The notes below the pieces were generated by a model, which worked only from the letters and a program-made list of their open reading frames with translations, did not search any database and was not told where the DNA came from. Positions 9,216-19,414 of a DNA stretch of 64,000 bases are shown here, one piece after another. Location: positions 1,188,001 through 1,252,000 of the forward strand of contig JAKZZE010000009.1 of NCBI GenBank assembly GCA_024220505.1, read 5' to 3'. Made by a program: the position numbers and the translations under genes. Numbering within the stretch: position 1 is the first letter of the stretch; each line of letters starts with the position of its first letter. Source of the DNA: Rhizopus arrhizus (lineage: Eukaryota; Mucoromycota; Mucoromycetes; Mucorales; Rhizopodaceae).

Positions 9216-10283
9216 CTTTAGCCAATAATGGAGCTTGTTGAGTCCATATGCTTTTCTCCATTTCCTGTAGCAGAGTTCTCGGTAGTCGTAAGCTTCTTGC
9301 AATTTGTTAGTCCAGAAGTCGCGTAATGGATCTGTAGAGTGTGAAACTCTCCCGCAACTGTCATCTAGTGAGGTATATATTGCCTGACAAAGGTCAGCAT
9401 TGAGCTTTTCTATATAGTCAACCGCATAAAGTCTATTGTTCATATGATAATAATGTTTTTCATGGTATTGCAATAAAGGCTGGGATAACTCCTGAAAGCG
9501 ACGCAAGTATACTTCATGATTGTTGCGGTCCTTGAGTTTTCCTAGATTCCAGATAATCCGTGGGTGCCTTGGGAGTTGTGGAATGCTGGCATTGATTTGA
9601 AAGGAAAGAGACACTAATTTATGATTCGAGTCCAATGAAAGATCTTGGCGAATTCTCATGGAGGATCCAGTAAGCTCAGTAGTACTCATAAATAGATCAA
9701 TAATGCTACTGTCCTGGTGGATCATAAAAGTATATTGTCCATACGCCAACCTTTGATTCCATAGGATGATATTGTTTCTTTGTATCCAGCTTATGATCAG
9801 ATTGCCTCTGGAGTTCGTTGAGTGGTCCCCTACAATAGATCCCAGTCTAGCATTAAAATCGCCGCAGATAATAGTCGTATTAGTGTGGCTAGTTGTATGC
9901 GGTAAAGAGTTTAAAACTTGATTGACGGTTTGGTTATCCAGATGGGGAGGTAGGTAAAGACAGTGGATTAAGACGTTAGCAATAGTAAAAGACAATTTGT
10001 ACTGACTTAATGGTATATCGTCAGTTCTAAAATGATGGACATGATACTTGCAGTCAGGATTCACGAGAAGACTGATTCCTTGACTACCTTTGGTAGCTAG
10101 AGGTTGGGTTTTAATACCATATGTATGGTATTGTTTCCAATGCGTTGGATACTTAAGTGGATTTAAGAGCCAGGTTTCCGTAAGGAGGAGAACAGAAGAG
10201 GATCGAACTATATTAAGGATAGGGCCTATGGCTTGACGAGCTAAAACAGTTGTATTGAAAAGTGAAATTGTAATATTACTCAT
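7837..10283 (-). pseudogene. LINE ORF2: endonuclease-reverse transcriptase, inactivated
   Basis: The start ATG is at 10283. Residues 1-240 form an exonuclease/endonuclease/phosphatase domain: LLTETWLL, TIICGDFNARLG, SSIIDLFMSTTE and LDSNHKLVSLSF. A linker follows, then reverse transcriptase motifs up to NYRPISLTTIFRK. TAA at 8625-8627 breaks the frame. Downstream on the same frame (8157-8555) come FLDIKSAYDTVNRS and GVLQGSILSPYLYSVYIN. An internal deletion then removes the YxDD segment and shifts frame into 7837-8199 (C-terminal CPKHPTLKFTRKHAITC). It cannot be a working polymerase. The endonuclease domain itself is uninterrupted. Confidence 0.93.
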
Positions 10284-11514
10284 AATGATAAGGCATCGTT
10301 CATACAGGCCTCATCAGAAGGAAGATCTTGGTTCTTATATCCATCTGTGGTACTCATGTTCTCATCTTCGAAACATAGCGGATCTGACTCTGGTTCGCTG
10401 TTACGTCGGCTTGAGGGCAGGTTCTCCTGTAAAGTCTGCTTGCTGATCTATCCTTGGGCGTAAAAATATCTTGCAACAGCAAATTTAACAGGGGTATGTA
10501 TGAATCTCAGAACTCGTTCCATACGGCTGCAATGATGCATAAAGGCGAGGTTGGCTCGTTCTTCGTCAGAAGCATCAGCGTATTGGGGGTCACGAAGTAT
10601 TTTAGGATCACAAGGATTAAAATCATCTTTCAGCGTTGCCTTGAAACGTTGCAGGTGGGAACGAAGTTCGTCGGCATAATCATTGTGCACCAGTAGGGCT
10701 ACGACATTACGATCAGGGTAGTGAATATCTAGAATACGGTTATTATTGATATCCAATTTACGCAATCGGGAGCGAAGTTGGCCAATGGGTACTCGGGCCT
10801 TTGTGGGGAGATAAATGTACTTAAAGCCTTGATTCTCGGAGGGTGGCTGTGATATTCTGGCGGCGGCTACTTGTCTTTGTTGTCGTCGCTGTTGTCTTTG
10901 CTGCATTAGGCTTTCTTTCAATCGACGTACTTGGTTGGTGTTACGCCAAGGTGATGCTGTTGGCGTGGGTTCAGGGATATCAAAGGAGGATTGAGTATTT
11001 GTTATTACAGGTGGCATGGGTTGGTTACTAGTTAATCTTTCGTGGTTAAACTGGTTCTGTAACTGGATAGTTGTGGTACGGAGTTGCTCAATTTCAGATC
11101 TGGCGGCTGCAAGCTCTTGCGTAAGGCGCTGGATCATGTTTAGAAGAGTTTGTACGTCACCTGATTGACTACCAAGTGAGTCTAGCTGATGGGTCGGAGT
11201 TGTTTGCGAGGGTCTAGAAATTTCGACATTCTCTGTAGGCGAGGTCTGTATAGAAGAAGAAATGAAAGAATGTATAATGGATCTCATTGTTATAGCTCTA
11301 TAACTACTACCGCAGCTGGTACAACGGAAAAGAGCTTGCGGGGTTCTGTCTTAGTGTGGTCGTTTCGTCGAAAGAGACCCTGTTTCTCACAGTGAGGGCA
11401 TTTTAAGACCTTACGGTGTTGTTCGAACTGCGCAATCAATTCAGTAGTTTCCTCTTGGGTAAGAACATTTGATATGCTTGGTGTATTGTTTTGGTTGATA
11501 GAGCCAGGTGGCAT
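10280..11514 (-). pseudogene. LINE ORF1: zinc-ribbon, coiled-coil nucleic-acid-binding protein, broken
   Basis: The frame from ATG 11514 carries half a zinc ribbon (LKCPHCEKQGLFRRNDH). A one-base shift near 11330 moves the other half (FRCTSCGSSY) into the frame of ATG 11287. Next come a coiled coil (LLNMIQRLTQELAAARSEIEQL), an Arg/Gln-rich basic stretch (RQQRRQQRQVAAARI), and a fold containing YIYLPTKARVPIGQLRSRL. TAG at 10448-10450 interrupts it, but the same frame then stays open for 55 codons and ends in a TGA (10280-10282). That TGA overlaps the ORF2 ATG as ATGA. The family role is RNA binding in the retrotransposition particle (inference). Confidence 0.8.
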
Positions 11515-11804
11515 ACTTAGAGACGTTTTATTATCAGAGTATTGGTTTTATAAATTAGCGGAAAAAAAGCCTCTGACAATTATTTTTGTGAAAACGCCAA
11601 TTTCCATAGGTTTGACTGTAAAAAAAAAGAACTAATCATAGTATGTAATCACAAAAAGTCCGGACCGGACATGTATCATTTTTGTTATTTGAGGTATAAA
11701 GAGAAAAAGTAAAGCAAGAAGTTGTGTGCGGGGCGCGCTTGCAAAAGAGGTACGTATCCTAGTCAACCATCCAATCCTTCTCTTCCCTATACACACGTAG
11801 CGAG

Positions 11805-12169
11805 ATGGTAATGTTTTTCTAAAGAGATGGATTGATTCATACACTAACATCTTAATAGCCTAAACAAATCAAGGACATTAAGGAATTTCTCGAAATTGCT
11901 CGTAGAAAGGACGCTAAGTGTAAATACCAAAAAACAACTATTAAAAAAAAACTAAATAATTCCAATTAGCTGCTCGCATCAAGAAGAACCCTGACTCTGT
12001 CAAGTTCAAGGTTAGATGCTCTCGCTATCTCTACACTCTTGTTGTCAAGGATAAGTCCAAGGCTAACAAGCTCAAGCAATCTCTTCCTCCTGGTAAATAA
12101 TTAAAATTCTACCACAAGACCTGTGCTTATACAGTTTTTTCTTTAGCTCTTGTTGTTAACGAAATCTAA
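11805..12169 (+). CDS. RPL38: 60S ribosomal protein eL38
   Basis: Small large-subunit ribosomal protein, 69 residues (human 70). Exons are 11805-11807 (just the ATG), 11859-11919, 11970-12092 and 12147-12169, all GT-AG and summing to 210 nt. The protein reads [21 protein letters not shown], then [20 protein letters not shown] and [21 protein letters not shown], ending ALVVNEI, collinear with animal and yeast eL38. The first exon holding only the start codon is common for ribosomal genes and keeps an intron in the 5' region. The intron 1 branch site ACTAAC is visible at about 11842. A LINE ends only about 200 bp upstream, so the promoter is squeezed between. Confidence 0.95.
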
Positions 12170-12349
12170 ATCAGTCAACTATGAACGATTGTGTAACTTC
12201 CCTCTTTTTAATGTAAAGCAGCTCAATAAAAAAAAACACCAGCAAAAGTTTGTGTATGGAAGGAAAGAATGTTATTTTATTTGCGGATTTAAGTATAGTG
12301 ATTCTATAGATGTATATAGGGGTTAAAGAAAAAGAAAAGATGAAGGGAG

Positions 12350-13192
12350 TTATTTGATCTTTTTCTCTTTGATATCAATCATTTCCAGTTCTTTATTAAC
12401 AACAACATGTTGCTTGGTTAACTTTTCAATGGAAGACTGATGAGACATTTGATGTAAACCTGTATATGAAAAGAGTAGAAAATACGCATTAAAGTTGGTG
12501 AATATAATCCCTAACTACTTACCTAACAGTGTACTATTCAATTCTTGAGCTAATGCCTGTCGTCTTTCTTGTGTTAACAGATGTTTGGATTGAGACTGAA
12601 ACGGATCTTTGTATGCGATTAATGCTGTTACTTCTCGGACTTGCTCTTTTAGTTTATGATTGGTCGGTTTAAGATGTTTCTGAGCATAGCAAATCGCATC
12701 CAATTCTGAACCAGAGCGAATGATTTCAATAAAGTGTTGACATCTTAGTTTAAATAGAATGGACTCTGAATCTTTTTGTTCAAATAGCACAGGGAAATTC
12801 TTTTCAATGATTTCAAAGGCACAAACTAGGTTGCCTTGTTCAATATATTCAATCAAGCCTATTTTGGTAGAATAGCATTAAGACAAGGTATTACACACGC
12901 CTCATTTACTTTTTCTTGCATCAAGCAGCGTCCATTGAATATCTACTGTTGATTAGTAAATATGTTATTTAGTTTGTTGAATAATTAAACCTCTTTCAAG
13001 TATTTGTGCTAATGAACTTGATTTAATTTATTTATCTTTATTGTACAGCTATGACTTACACTGCTTTGTCTGTGGAGGAATATAGATGTATTGCTCTAGT
13101 TTCGTAATATCTTTTAATAATGCTTTTGCAGTATTTTTATAACAACGATGTACAAGATAATCTAATACAAGTGAATTACAATCAATGTTCAT
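12350..13192 (-). CDS. LisH-CTLH-CRA protein (RanBPM/GID8 family)
   Basis: Exons on - are 13192-13060, 12945-12910, 12858-12523 and 12459-12350 (615 nt, 204 aa). The N-terminus is a LisH dimerisation motif (LVLDYLVHRCYKNTAKALL). It is followed by a CTLH helix pair (RKSLIEYIEQGNLVCAFEII, FKLRCQHFIEIIRSGSELDA) and a CRA domain (EVTALIAYKDPFQ, QERRQALAQELNSTLLG). These proteins are subunits of the GID/CTLH ubiquitin ligase. The length suits GID8, but the CRA wording (LIAYKDP, ALAQELNSTLL) is closer to RanBP9/10 without its SPRY domain, so I give no symbol. It is divergent from the Rab11 gene, with start codons 235 bp apart. Confidence 0.75.
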
Positions 13193-13427
13193 AGTTTTAC
13201 TTGATAAAAGAAGAAGAAAGGAGACAATATTAGAAGGGATTAGTTATACAACTGGCATGTTAAAGTGCATAGTATCACATGATACACTGTCAAGTATTGC
13301 TTTTTGTTGTTGTACCTGCATTTTACTAATTGACTTTCCGATAAAAAAAAAAAAAAAAGAGGGCTTTCATTTTTTTTTTTTTTTTCCTTCTTCTTTATTA
13401 CCTCTTTTAAGCCAAGAAAAAATTATT

Positions 13428-14310
13428 ATGAGTGACGACTATGACTATTTATTTAAGGGTAAAAATAGAAAGAGGAAGAGAGAATATAAGACTGACAGAG
13501 TATTTGCTAGTTGTATTGATTGGTGATTCAGGTGTTGGTAAAACAAACCTCTTGGGTCGATTTACTCGTAACGAGTTCAATCTTGAGTCAAAAAGTACTA
13601 TTGGTGTAGAGTTTGCTACTCGTAGTATTCAAGTAGATAACAAGGTCATCAAGGCTCAGATTTGGGATACAGGTAATTACTTCATCTCTACAAGTTACAC
13701 ACTAAACATTTCGTGAGTTTAGCTGGTCAAGAAAGATACAGAGCCATTACTAGCGCGTAATAGTAATATAACATCTTTAAACATAACTCATACCTATTAA
13801 ATAGATATTATCGTGGTGCAGTAGGTGCTTTATTATGTTATGATATCTCTAAGCATTCCACATTTGAAAGTGTCAGTCGCTGGTTAAAAGAGCTACGTGA
13901 CCATGCAGACTCAAATATCGTTATTATGCTTGTTGGCAATAAGAGTGATTTGAGACATTTACGTGCTGTCCCAACTGATGAAGCAAAACAGTTTGCCTGT
14001 AAGAAAAGGAAAATTAATAGTGATCTTTGAAGAGAAATAATACTTGTTTGTTAGCTGAAAATGGTTTATCATTTATTGAAACTTCTGCTTTGGATGCAAC
14101 TAATGTTGAGTTATCATTTCAAAGAATCTTAACAGGTAATAAATAAATAGGATAACAAATAAAATATTCATTTGCGATATAGAAATCCATCGTATCGTTT
14201 CCAACAAAGCCTTAGAAACTTCAAACAACGCAATCAAACCAACTGGAGGACAAACTATTTTGGTATCGCAATCTCCTGATGAACCAAAGCCCAGTGGTGG
14301 TTGTTGCTAA
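13428..14310 (+). CDS. Rab11/Ypt31-type small GTPase
   Basis: Six exons: 13428-13458, 13511-13672, 13723-13756, 13805-13998, 14055-14135, 14183-14310 (630 nt, 209 aa). It has every Rab motif: P-loop [10 protein letters not shown], switch [31 protein letters not shown] and ETSALD, and ends in CC for double geranylgeranylation. [14 protein letters not shown] and the N-terminal [13 protein letters not shown] are typical of Rab11/Ypt31-32, which drives exit from the trans-Golgi and recycling endosomes. The acceptor at 13510 (not the AG at 13498) is needed to give LFKVVLIG. Confidence 0.94.
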
Positions 14311-14544
14311 GTACCACAGAATATGTATAGAAATTGATTATGTTTTAATAAATGTATGGTTTAACTATGATTCGGTTTAATTTTTTTATATCTTTTCGTA
14401 AATCGTACCTGAGTGGGCGAATAAAGTATTTACATTATGAACTCCGTAAAATGGGTTAAAAAGTTTTATTTTTCTTCATCCCCTTTCCCTTTCTTTCTCA
14501 TACTTCTTTCTCTACTCTCTTTCTTTTTTTCTCTAACAAGAAGG

Positions 14545-16149
14545 ATGAGTACAAGTACATCAGGTGATAATCCTATTTGTATTTTGATTTGTGTGACACT
14601 AATAACATGGCAGATCGTCCATCTGTTTTCACAATGAACCAGTTGAAGTCAATCCAAGGACGTTTACGTGATGGAGACAAGGATGCGATGAAATTCATTA
14701 TTATTGACCAAAAAGTATATGACATTTCTGAATTTGTTGAAGATCATCCTGGTGGTGCACAGGTCTTGTTGACTCATGTTGGAAAAGATGCGTCTGGTAA
14801 TGAAATGAAATACACAAATTTTGGGTAAATGTGGAGAGGAGCAAAGCTGACAATCAAAAATTATAGATGTATTTCACGCTATGCATCCCGAATCTGCTTA
14901 TGAAGTTTTGAATAATTACTTTGTTGGCGATCTACAAGACACGCCTGTAAAGGAAACTGCTTCTGCTCAATTTGCTTTAGAGATGCGTCAACTTCGGGAT
15001 CAATTGAAAAAAGAAGGTTATTTTCATTCTAGCAAGCTTTATTATGCCTATAAAGTCATGTCTACTCTTGCTCTTTGTGCAGTTGGCCTTTCTCTCTTGT
15101 ATGCTTATGGACGTACATCTACTCTAGCTGTTGTTGCATCTGCTATTATTGTTGGTATCTTTTGGCAGCAGTGTGGTTGGCTGGCTCATGATTTTGGACA
15201 CCACCAGTGCTTTGAAGATCGCTCCTGGAATGATGTTCTTGTTGTTTTCCTTGGAAACTTTTGTCAAGGCTTTTCGTTGTCATGGTAACTCATACATCTG
15301 TGCGTCTTTATTTGCTAATATTATTTAAAAGGTGGAAGAACAAACACAACACACACCATGCTAGTACAAATGTTCACGGGCATGATCCTGATATTGACAC
15401 TGCTCCTATCTTGTTATGGGATGAATATGCATCTGCCGCCTATTATTCCTCATTGGATGAAGAGCCTACCATGATATCTCGATTCCTTGCTGAAAGTGTC
15501 TTGCCTTATCAAACCCGTTACTATTTCTTCGTTCTTGGTTTTGCTCGTTTATCATGGGCCATTCAGTCCTTACTCTATTCATTTAAAAAAGGTGCCATCA
15601 ACAAGTCTCATCAACTCAATCTCTTTGAACGCTTTTGTCTCGTCAGTCACTGGACCTTGTTCACTTTTTGTGCAGTAGCCTGGTGTAGTAATGTTTATGA
15701 CACAATCTTGTTCTTTTTGGTTAGCCAGGCAACCACAGGTTACACATTGGCTCTCGTGTTTGCTTTAAATCATAGTGGCATGCCTGTAATTACCGAAGAA
15801 AAGGCAGAGTCAATGGAATTTTTCGAAATTCAAGTGATTACAGGTCGTGATGTAACATTATCTCCTTTGGGTGATTGGTTCATGGGCGGATTGAATTATC
15901 AAATTGAGCATCATGTAAGTAGATGGAGAAGAAGAAGCAGATGAAGTGAGATTAATGTTTATCCAATAGGTTTTCCCTAATATGCCTCGTCACAGTCTAC
16001 CTAAAGTGAAGCCAATGGTGAAGTCGCTTTGTAAGAAATACGGCATCAAATATCATGATACTGGATTCTTTAAAGGAACATTAGAAGTTTTAAAGACATT
16101 GGATATTGCTTCTAAATTGTCATTGCAATTGAGTAAAAAGTCACTTTAA
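14545..16149 (+). CDS. Front-end delta-6 fatty-acid desaturase with N-terminal cytochrome b5
   Basis: Makes gamma-linolenic acid by inserting a double bond between an existing one and the carboxyl end, in the ER membrane. Exons are 14545-14563, 14614-14796, 14867-15284, 15332-15914 and 15970-16149 (1383 nt, 460 aa, the usual family length). The cytochrome b5 heme motif is HPGG at residues 51-54. Histidine boxes are HDFGHH (about 175-180), HNTHH (about 213-217) and QIEHH (about 397-401); the Gln in box 3 marks front-end desaturases. Hydrophobic segments lie at about 127-170. Delta-6 is assigned from overall similarity to Mucorales enzymes such as DVFHAMHPESAYEVLNNYF; delta-5 or delta-8 activity cannot be excluded by sequence alone. 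Confidence 0.92.
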
Positions 16150-16435
16150 TTTGATACCACATTTTCTTTTGAATTTTTGCATGTAAAAAAATAAATAAAA
16201 AAGGCTCAATAATGCACAACGTAAACATAATAGATGTGCAGGAAACATAAAGGGACCCATTCAACATATTATTTTAACCATCGAAAGCAATCGACAGCAG
16301 GATTTTACAAGCCATCGTCTTTGAGACTCATTTAGATTTCTTCAGGGACATCTTGGGGCCATTTAAATGCTTACATTTATATCGAAAGGCTTAAGTTCAA
16401 AAATGAATTCATCAGGACCGCATGATTTGGTTTAT
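16150..16435. other. Convergent 3' regions of desaturase and UFL1
   Basis: Both flanking genes end here. AATAAA at about 16190-16200 probably serves the desaturase. No gene is seen. Confidence 0.6.
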
Positions 16436-19013
16436 TCAAACGGGGGATGGACAATTTAAGCCCAAGGTAGTTAATTGTTGATAATCTTTTAAGTGTGCTT
16501 GTCGTTGATTGTTTATAATACTATCATGCGCTTTATTGACAAGCGCTCTTTCTTCAGAAGATAAACAATGATCCAATTGTTGCAAGATGACAGGTACAAA
16601 TTTACCAGAGACATAAAGAGGTAGTTGATAATGTTTTAAAAATAACAAGAGAGAGACAAGGTGTAAAATCTGAGGTGCTGTTTCTTCAGAGATAGTTGTT
16701 TGATCGAGTTGTTTATAAAGTTGATGGAATACTGTCTTATTTGCTTGACTACGCAATTGTGATTATTATTATCATTCCCTTTATTATTATTATTATCATG
16801 TACCTTTTGTCATTGTCATTGTCAATCAATGGTGTTTCTTTAAATAATTGTTGATGATCTTCTTTAAGAAACGATGTAACAAAAGTCTTCAGTTTCTATG
16901 TATTTCACAAGTTCAGATAAAGTCAGATACAACTGTTATTAGTTCACGTACCTTCTTTTTTAGCAATTCTTCTACTTCAAGTACACTTGTCTTATCATAT
17001 CTGTGATCATTTTCACGAATAAAGTAAGCAACAACGCACTTTTGCTGTTTGGTATCCATAATGTTTTGTTTGGTTATATCCTCAGCGGATATACAAAGTG
17101 ATGTTGATTGTTCTACCTCTGCTTGACAATAAGACTGATCCAAGATGACATACAATACAAGATGATAAAGGAATTCTACACATTGATTCTTTAGCAGATA
17201 TTTTTCAAGGCTTTTCTTTGCTCCCTCATCTTATAAATCGTTAGTTTACAAGTATAACAAGACATGTGCTTACCTTCAAATAAGCAAATTGCTTTATAAT
17301 TAAAATAAATAGAGTTTCTTAAACCAACCAATGTTCTATATTCTCTTTCCCTTTGTTTCATAACCCAACTATCACCTTCCATTCTTGATTGAATGACATA
17401 GGGTGTTTGCATCATTTCAGTAAATTGTTGAACAAGCGTCTTTCTGATAAATGGCAATATTTTTTCTGATATGTTGTATGGACACCCTACGCTTTCCAAA
17501 GCCTTCACCATCTATTCAGAGTGTGAGTGACGAGTGAATAGGGTAAAAGTGACTTACGTCTGATGCTTGAAGGCCTTTTACTTGTTTACTATCCTTCTGC
17601 TTTATTCTGGATGCAAGTTTATTCAAATAATGTCTTGAATTTTCAACAAGTGATTTTACATAATCAAGACTAATCACATATCCACCTTCTAACGTAATCA
17701 TCTTTTTGGTAGAGGCCAGCTCTTGTACACAAAGATCGATGACCTGATTGACATCTCCTAATGTAAGAGAAGAAGGTAAAGCATCCTGACTGATTGTTAG
17801 TAAAGCATACTGAAGTGCAAGTAAACTTACGTTGACATCACAATAGTTTGTCGTTGATCGTATCATGTCTTTTGCATTCTCTTTGATATGTGTCTTTATA
17901 ACACACGAATTCAATACATAATATGAGTCACTGTTGTCTTGAATTAATTCGAGTGGATCAGTAAATGAATATAGGTTTCCTATTGTATCAAAGCCTACAG
18001 ACACAAATCAATACTTGTATTATGTCTCTAGTGATATTTACTAATAAATCCATTAGAGTCAAATATAGATTTAATGAGATTCATTTGTTGTTCTTTGTAT
18101 CCTTTTGGTTCAAATAATGCTCTACTTCTTTTCCCTCTTATCGTTCCAATATCATTCTGTTCTTTTATTACTTGATCTACCCACACTAAGAAAGATATTA
18201 GTAATTTAATAACTGGAAGGTCAATATGCTTACAATAAAACATGTCTTCTGGTATATTAAGTGATTTTTGTACTTTAAATAAATAAAGTGGTCTAGATGC
18301 TCATTAGTATTTTTTTTTTATATTCTCTATTATGATATTACTCTTCTACTGCTTCTAGTGCAACTTTTATTCTTGATTTATTCTCATTTACATAATCTTT
18401 AGTCATGATAATATCGGGTAACAAAGAATATTGTATATAACCATCCATGTCTTGTAAAATCTATTGTATATTATAAGATAATGGTTATTGTTTATATAAA
18501 AAAAATATTTACTGATTTCAATAAACTATAGGGTAACTTCATACTTTGTGATTGAGATATAATAGACATTATACCCTTTTTATCTATTTCTTGCTGAACT
18601 TGTCTTGCTGCTTCTTTTATAAATGCACTATGTAAAAAAGTATATTCAGTTGGCCCCTCCCTCTTTGTGTTTTTCTTTTTCTTTTACAGAGTGAATACAA
18701 AATCATCTATAAAAGACCATGTTTTGTTATCAGAAGATATATGTTGAATGAGTCGAGTGATAATATGTTGCTCAACGTTAAGTAAACTTGCAAGTGCTTC
18801 TACCGAGATCTTGCCTTTATAGATTATTTAGTAAGAATGAACATGCGTTATTATTATTATACCTTCTGCTTCAACATGTTTAGTAATTATTTGTATACAA
18901 TAAGTTTGATCCAAATAATGTTCACCATCCAAAGTCCGTGTAGTGTTGAAAACAAGACCCTTTTTTATTCCTTGTTCAACAAATTGAATAAATAAACTGT
19001 GCGGTAATGTCAT
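16436..19013 (-). CDS. UFL1: UFM1-protein E3 ligase (UFL1)
   Basis: Attaches the ubiquitin-like UFM1 to targets at the ER, including the large ribosomal subunit. Eleven exons on -: 19013-18863, 18814-18688, 18627-18513, 18460-18342, 18292-18234, 18185-18042, 17994-17558, 17511-17274, 17229-16952, 16895-16804, 16748-16436. They sum to 2073 nt (690 aa) with no stop. Collinear matches to animal UFL1: LVFNTTRTLDGEHYLDQTYC (human has LEVVHTLDGKEYITP), winged-helix segments around TKDYVNENKSRIKVALEA, DIGTIRGKRSRALFEP then SIFDSNGFI, and the C-terminal APQILHLVSLLLF and GKFVPVILQQLDHCLSSEER. It is about 100 residues shorter than human, lacking most of the N-terminal helix and the basic, glycine-rich linker. 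No UFM1, UBA5, UFC1 or DDRGK1 gene lies in this window. Confidence 0.85.
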
Positions 19014-19195
19014 TTATAAAAAGAAAAAGAAACAAATGCTGAGTTTCTTTGTCGCGTCAAATTAATAGCATAATTATTAAAAAAAAAATAGATTTTATTA
19101 TGTGTAGAATGAGAACAAATGTAGTTTTTATACAAAAAAAAGAGAAAAAATAGAATGCAATAAATAAGGTATACAATAAGTTATGATGATGATAA

Positions 19196-19414
19196 TTAAC
19201 AAAAGCATGGAGTTGCTTCTAAAGGAATGACTTCTGGTTTCATTGATATCGTTGTCTTCTTAACCGTTCTTTCACTTTCTCCAAATTCAGGAAAAGAAAC
19301 ATAAGTCTCTGCAAACATACTTTTCTTTTCATCAACATGTCTTTTTCTATTGTTACAAGTCAATTGTTGAACTAATTGATAAAAATTGGTGCTTGTGATG
19401 TTGGTTGGATGCAT
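19196..19414 (-). CDS. 72-residue protein with a VQ-like motif
   Basis: Single open frame, ATG 19414. I chose this Met over 19528 because it follows a long pyrimidine-rich leader, as the start codons of neighbouring genes do. Residues 11-20 read FYQLVQQLTC, matching the plant VQ motif FxxhVQxhTG except for the last Gly. It is followed by a basic patch (NNRKRHVDEKK) and a Ser/Thr-rich tail, and ends in CFC, a possible CxC prenylation site. Plant VQ proteins are small cofactors of WRKY factors and MAP-kinase signalling. Whether this one acts likewise is unknown. It could also be a chance match in a spurious frame; I have no expression evidence. Confidence 0.45.
   Translation of the reverse strand: MHPTNITSTNFYQLVQQLTCNNRKRHVDEKKSMFAETYVSFPEFGESERTVKKTTISMKPEVIPLEATPCFC

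Larger units (their letters stand above)
7549..11600 (-). mobile_element. LINE copy B, nearly full length, degenerate
   Basis: Two-ORF LINE on -: ORF1 with a zinc ribbon and coiled coil, then ORF2 with an AP-type endonuclease, reverse transcriptase and C-terminal Cys/His region, then a 3' UTR ending in AAUAAA-like A-rich DNA. The layout matches LINE1-like elements described in Mucorales (Grem-LINE1). I infer relatedness from architecture only. The 5' end is not sharp but must fall about 11.52-11.64 kb, some 170-280 bp from the RPL38 start codon. Confidence 0.9.

Noticed and set aside
13499..13510. Upstream acceptor (13498) for Rab11 intron 1
   Set aside because: It would insert EYLL before VVLIG; the acceptor at 13510 restores the conserved LFKVVLIG.
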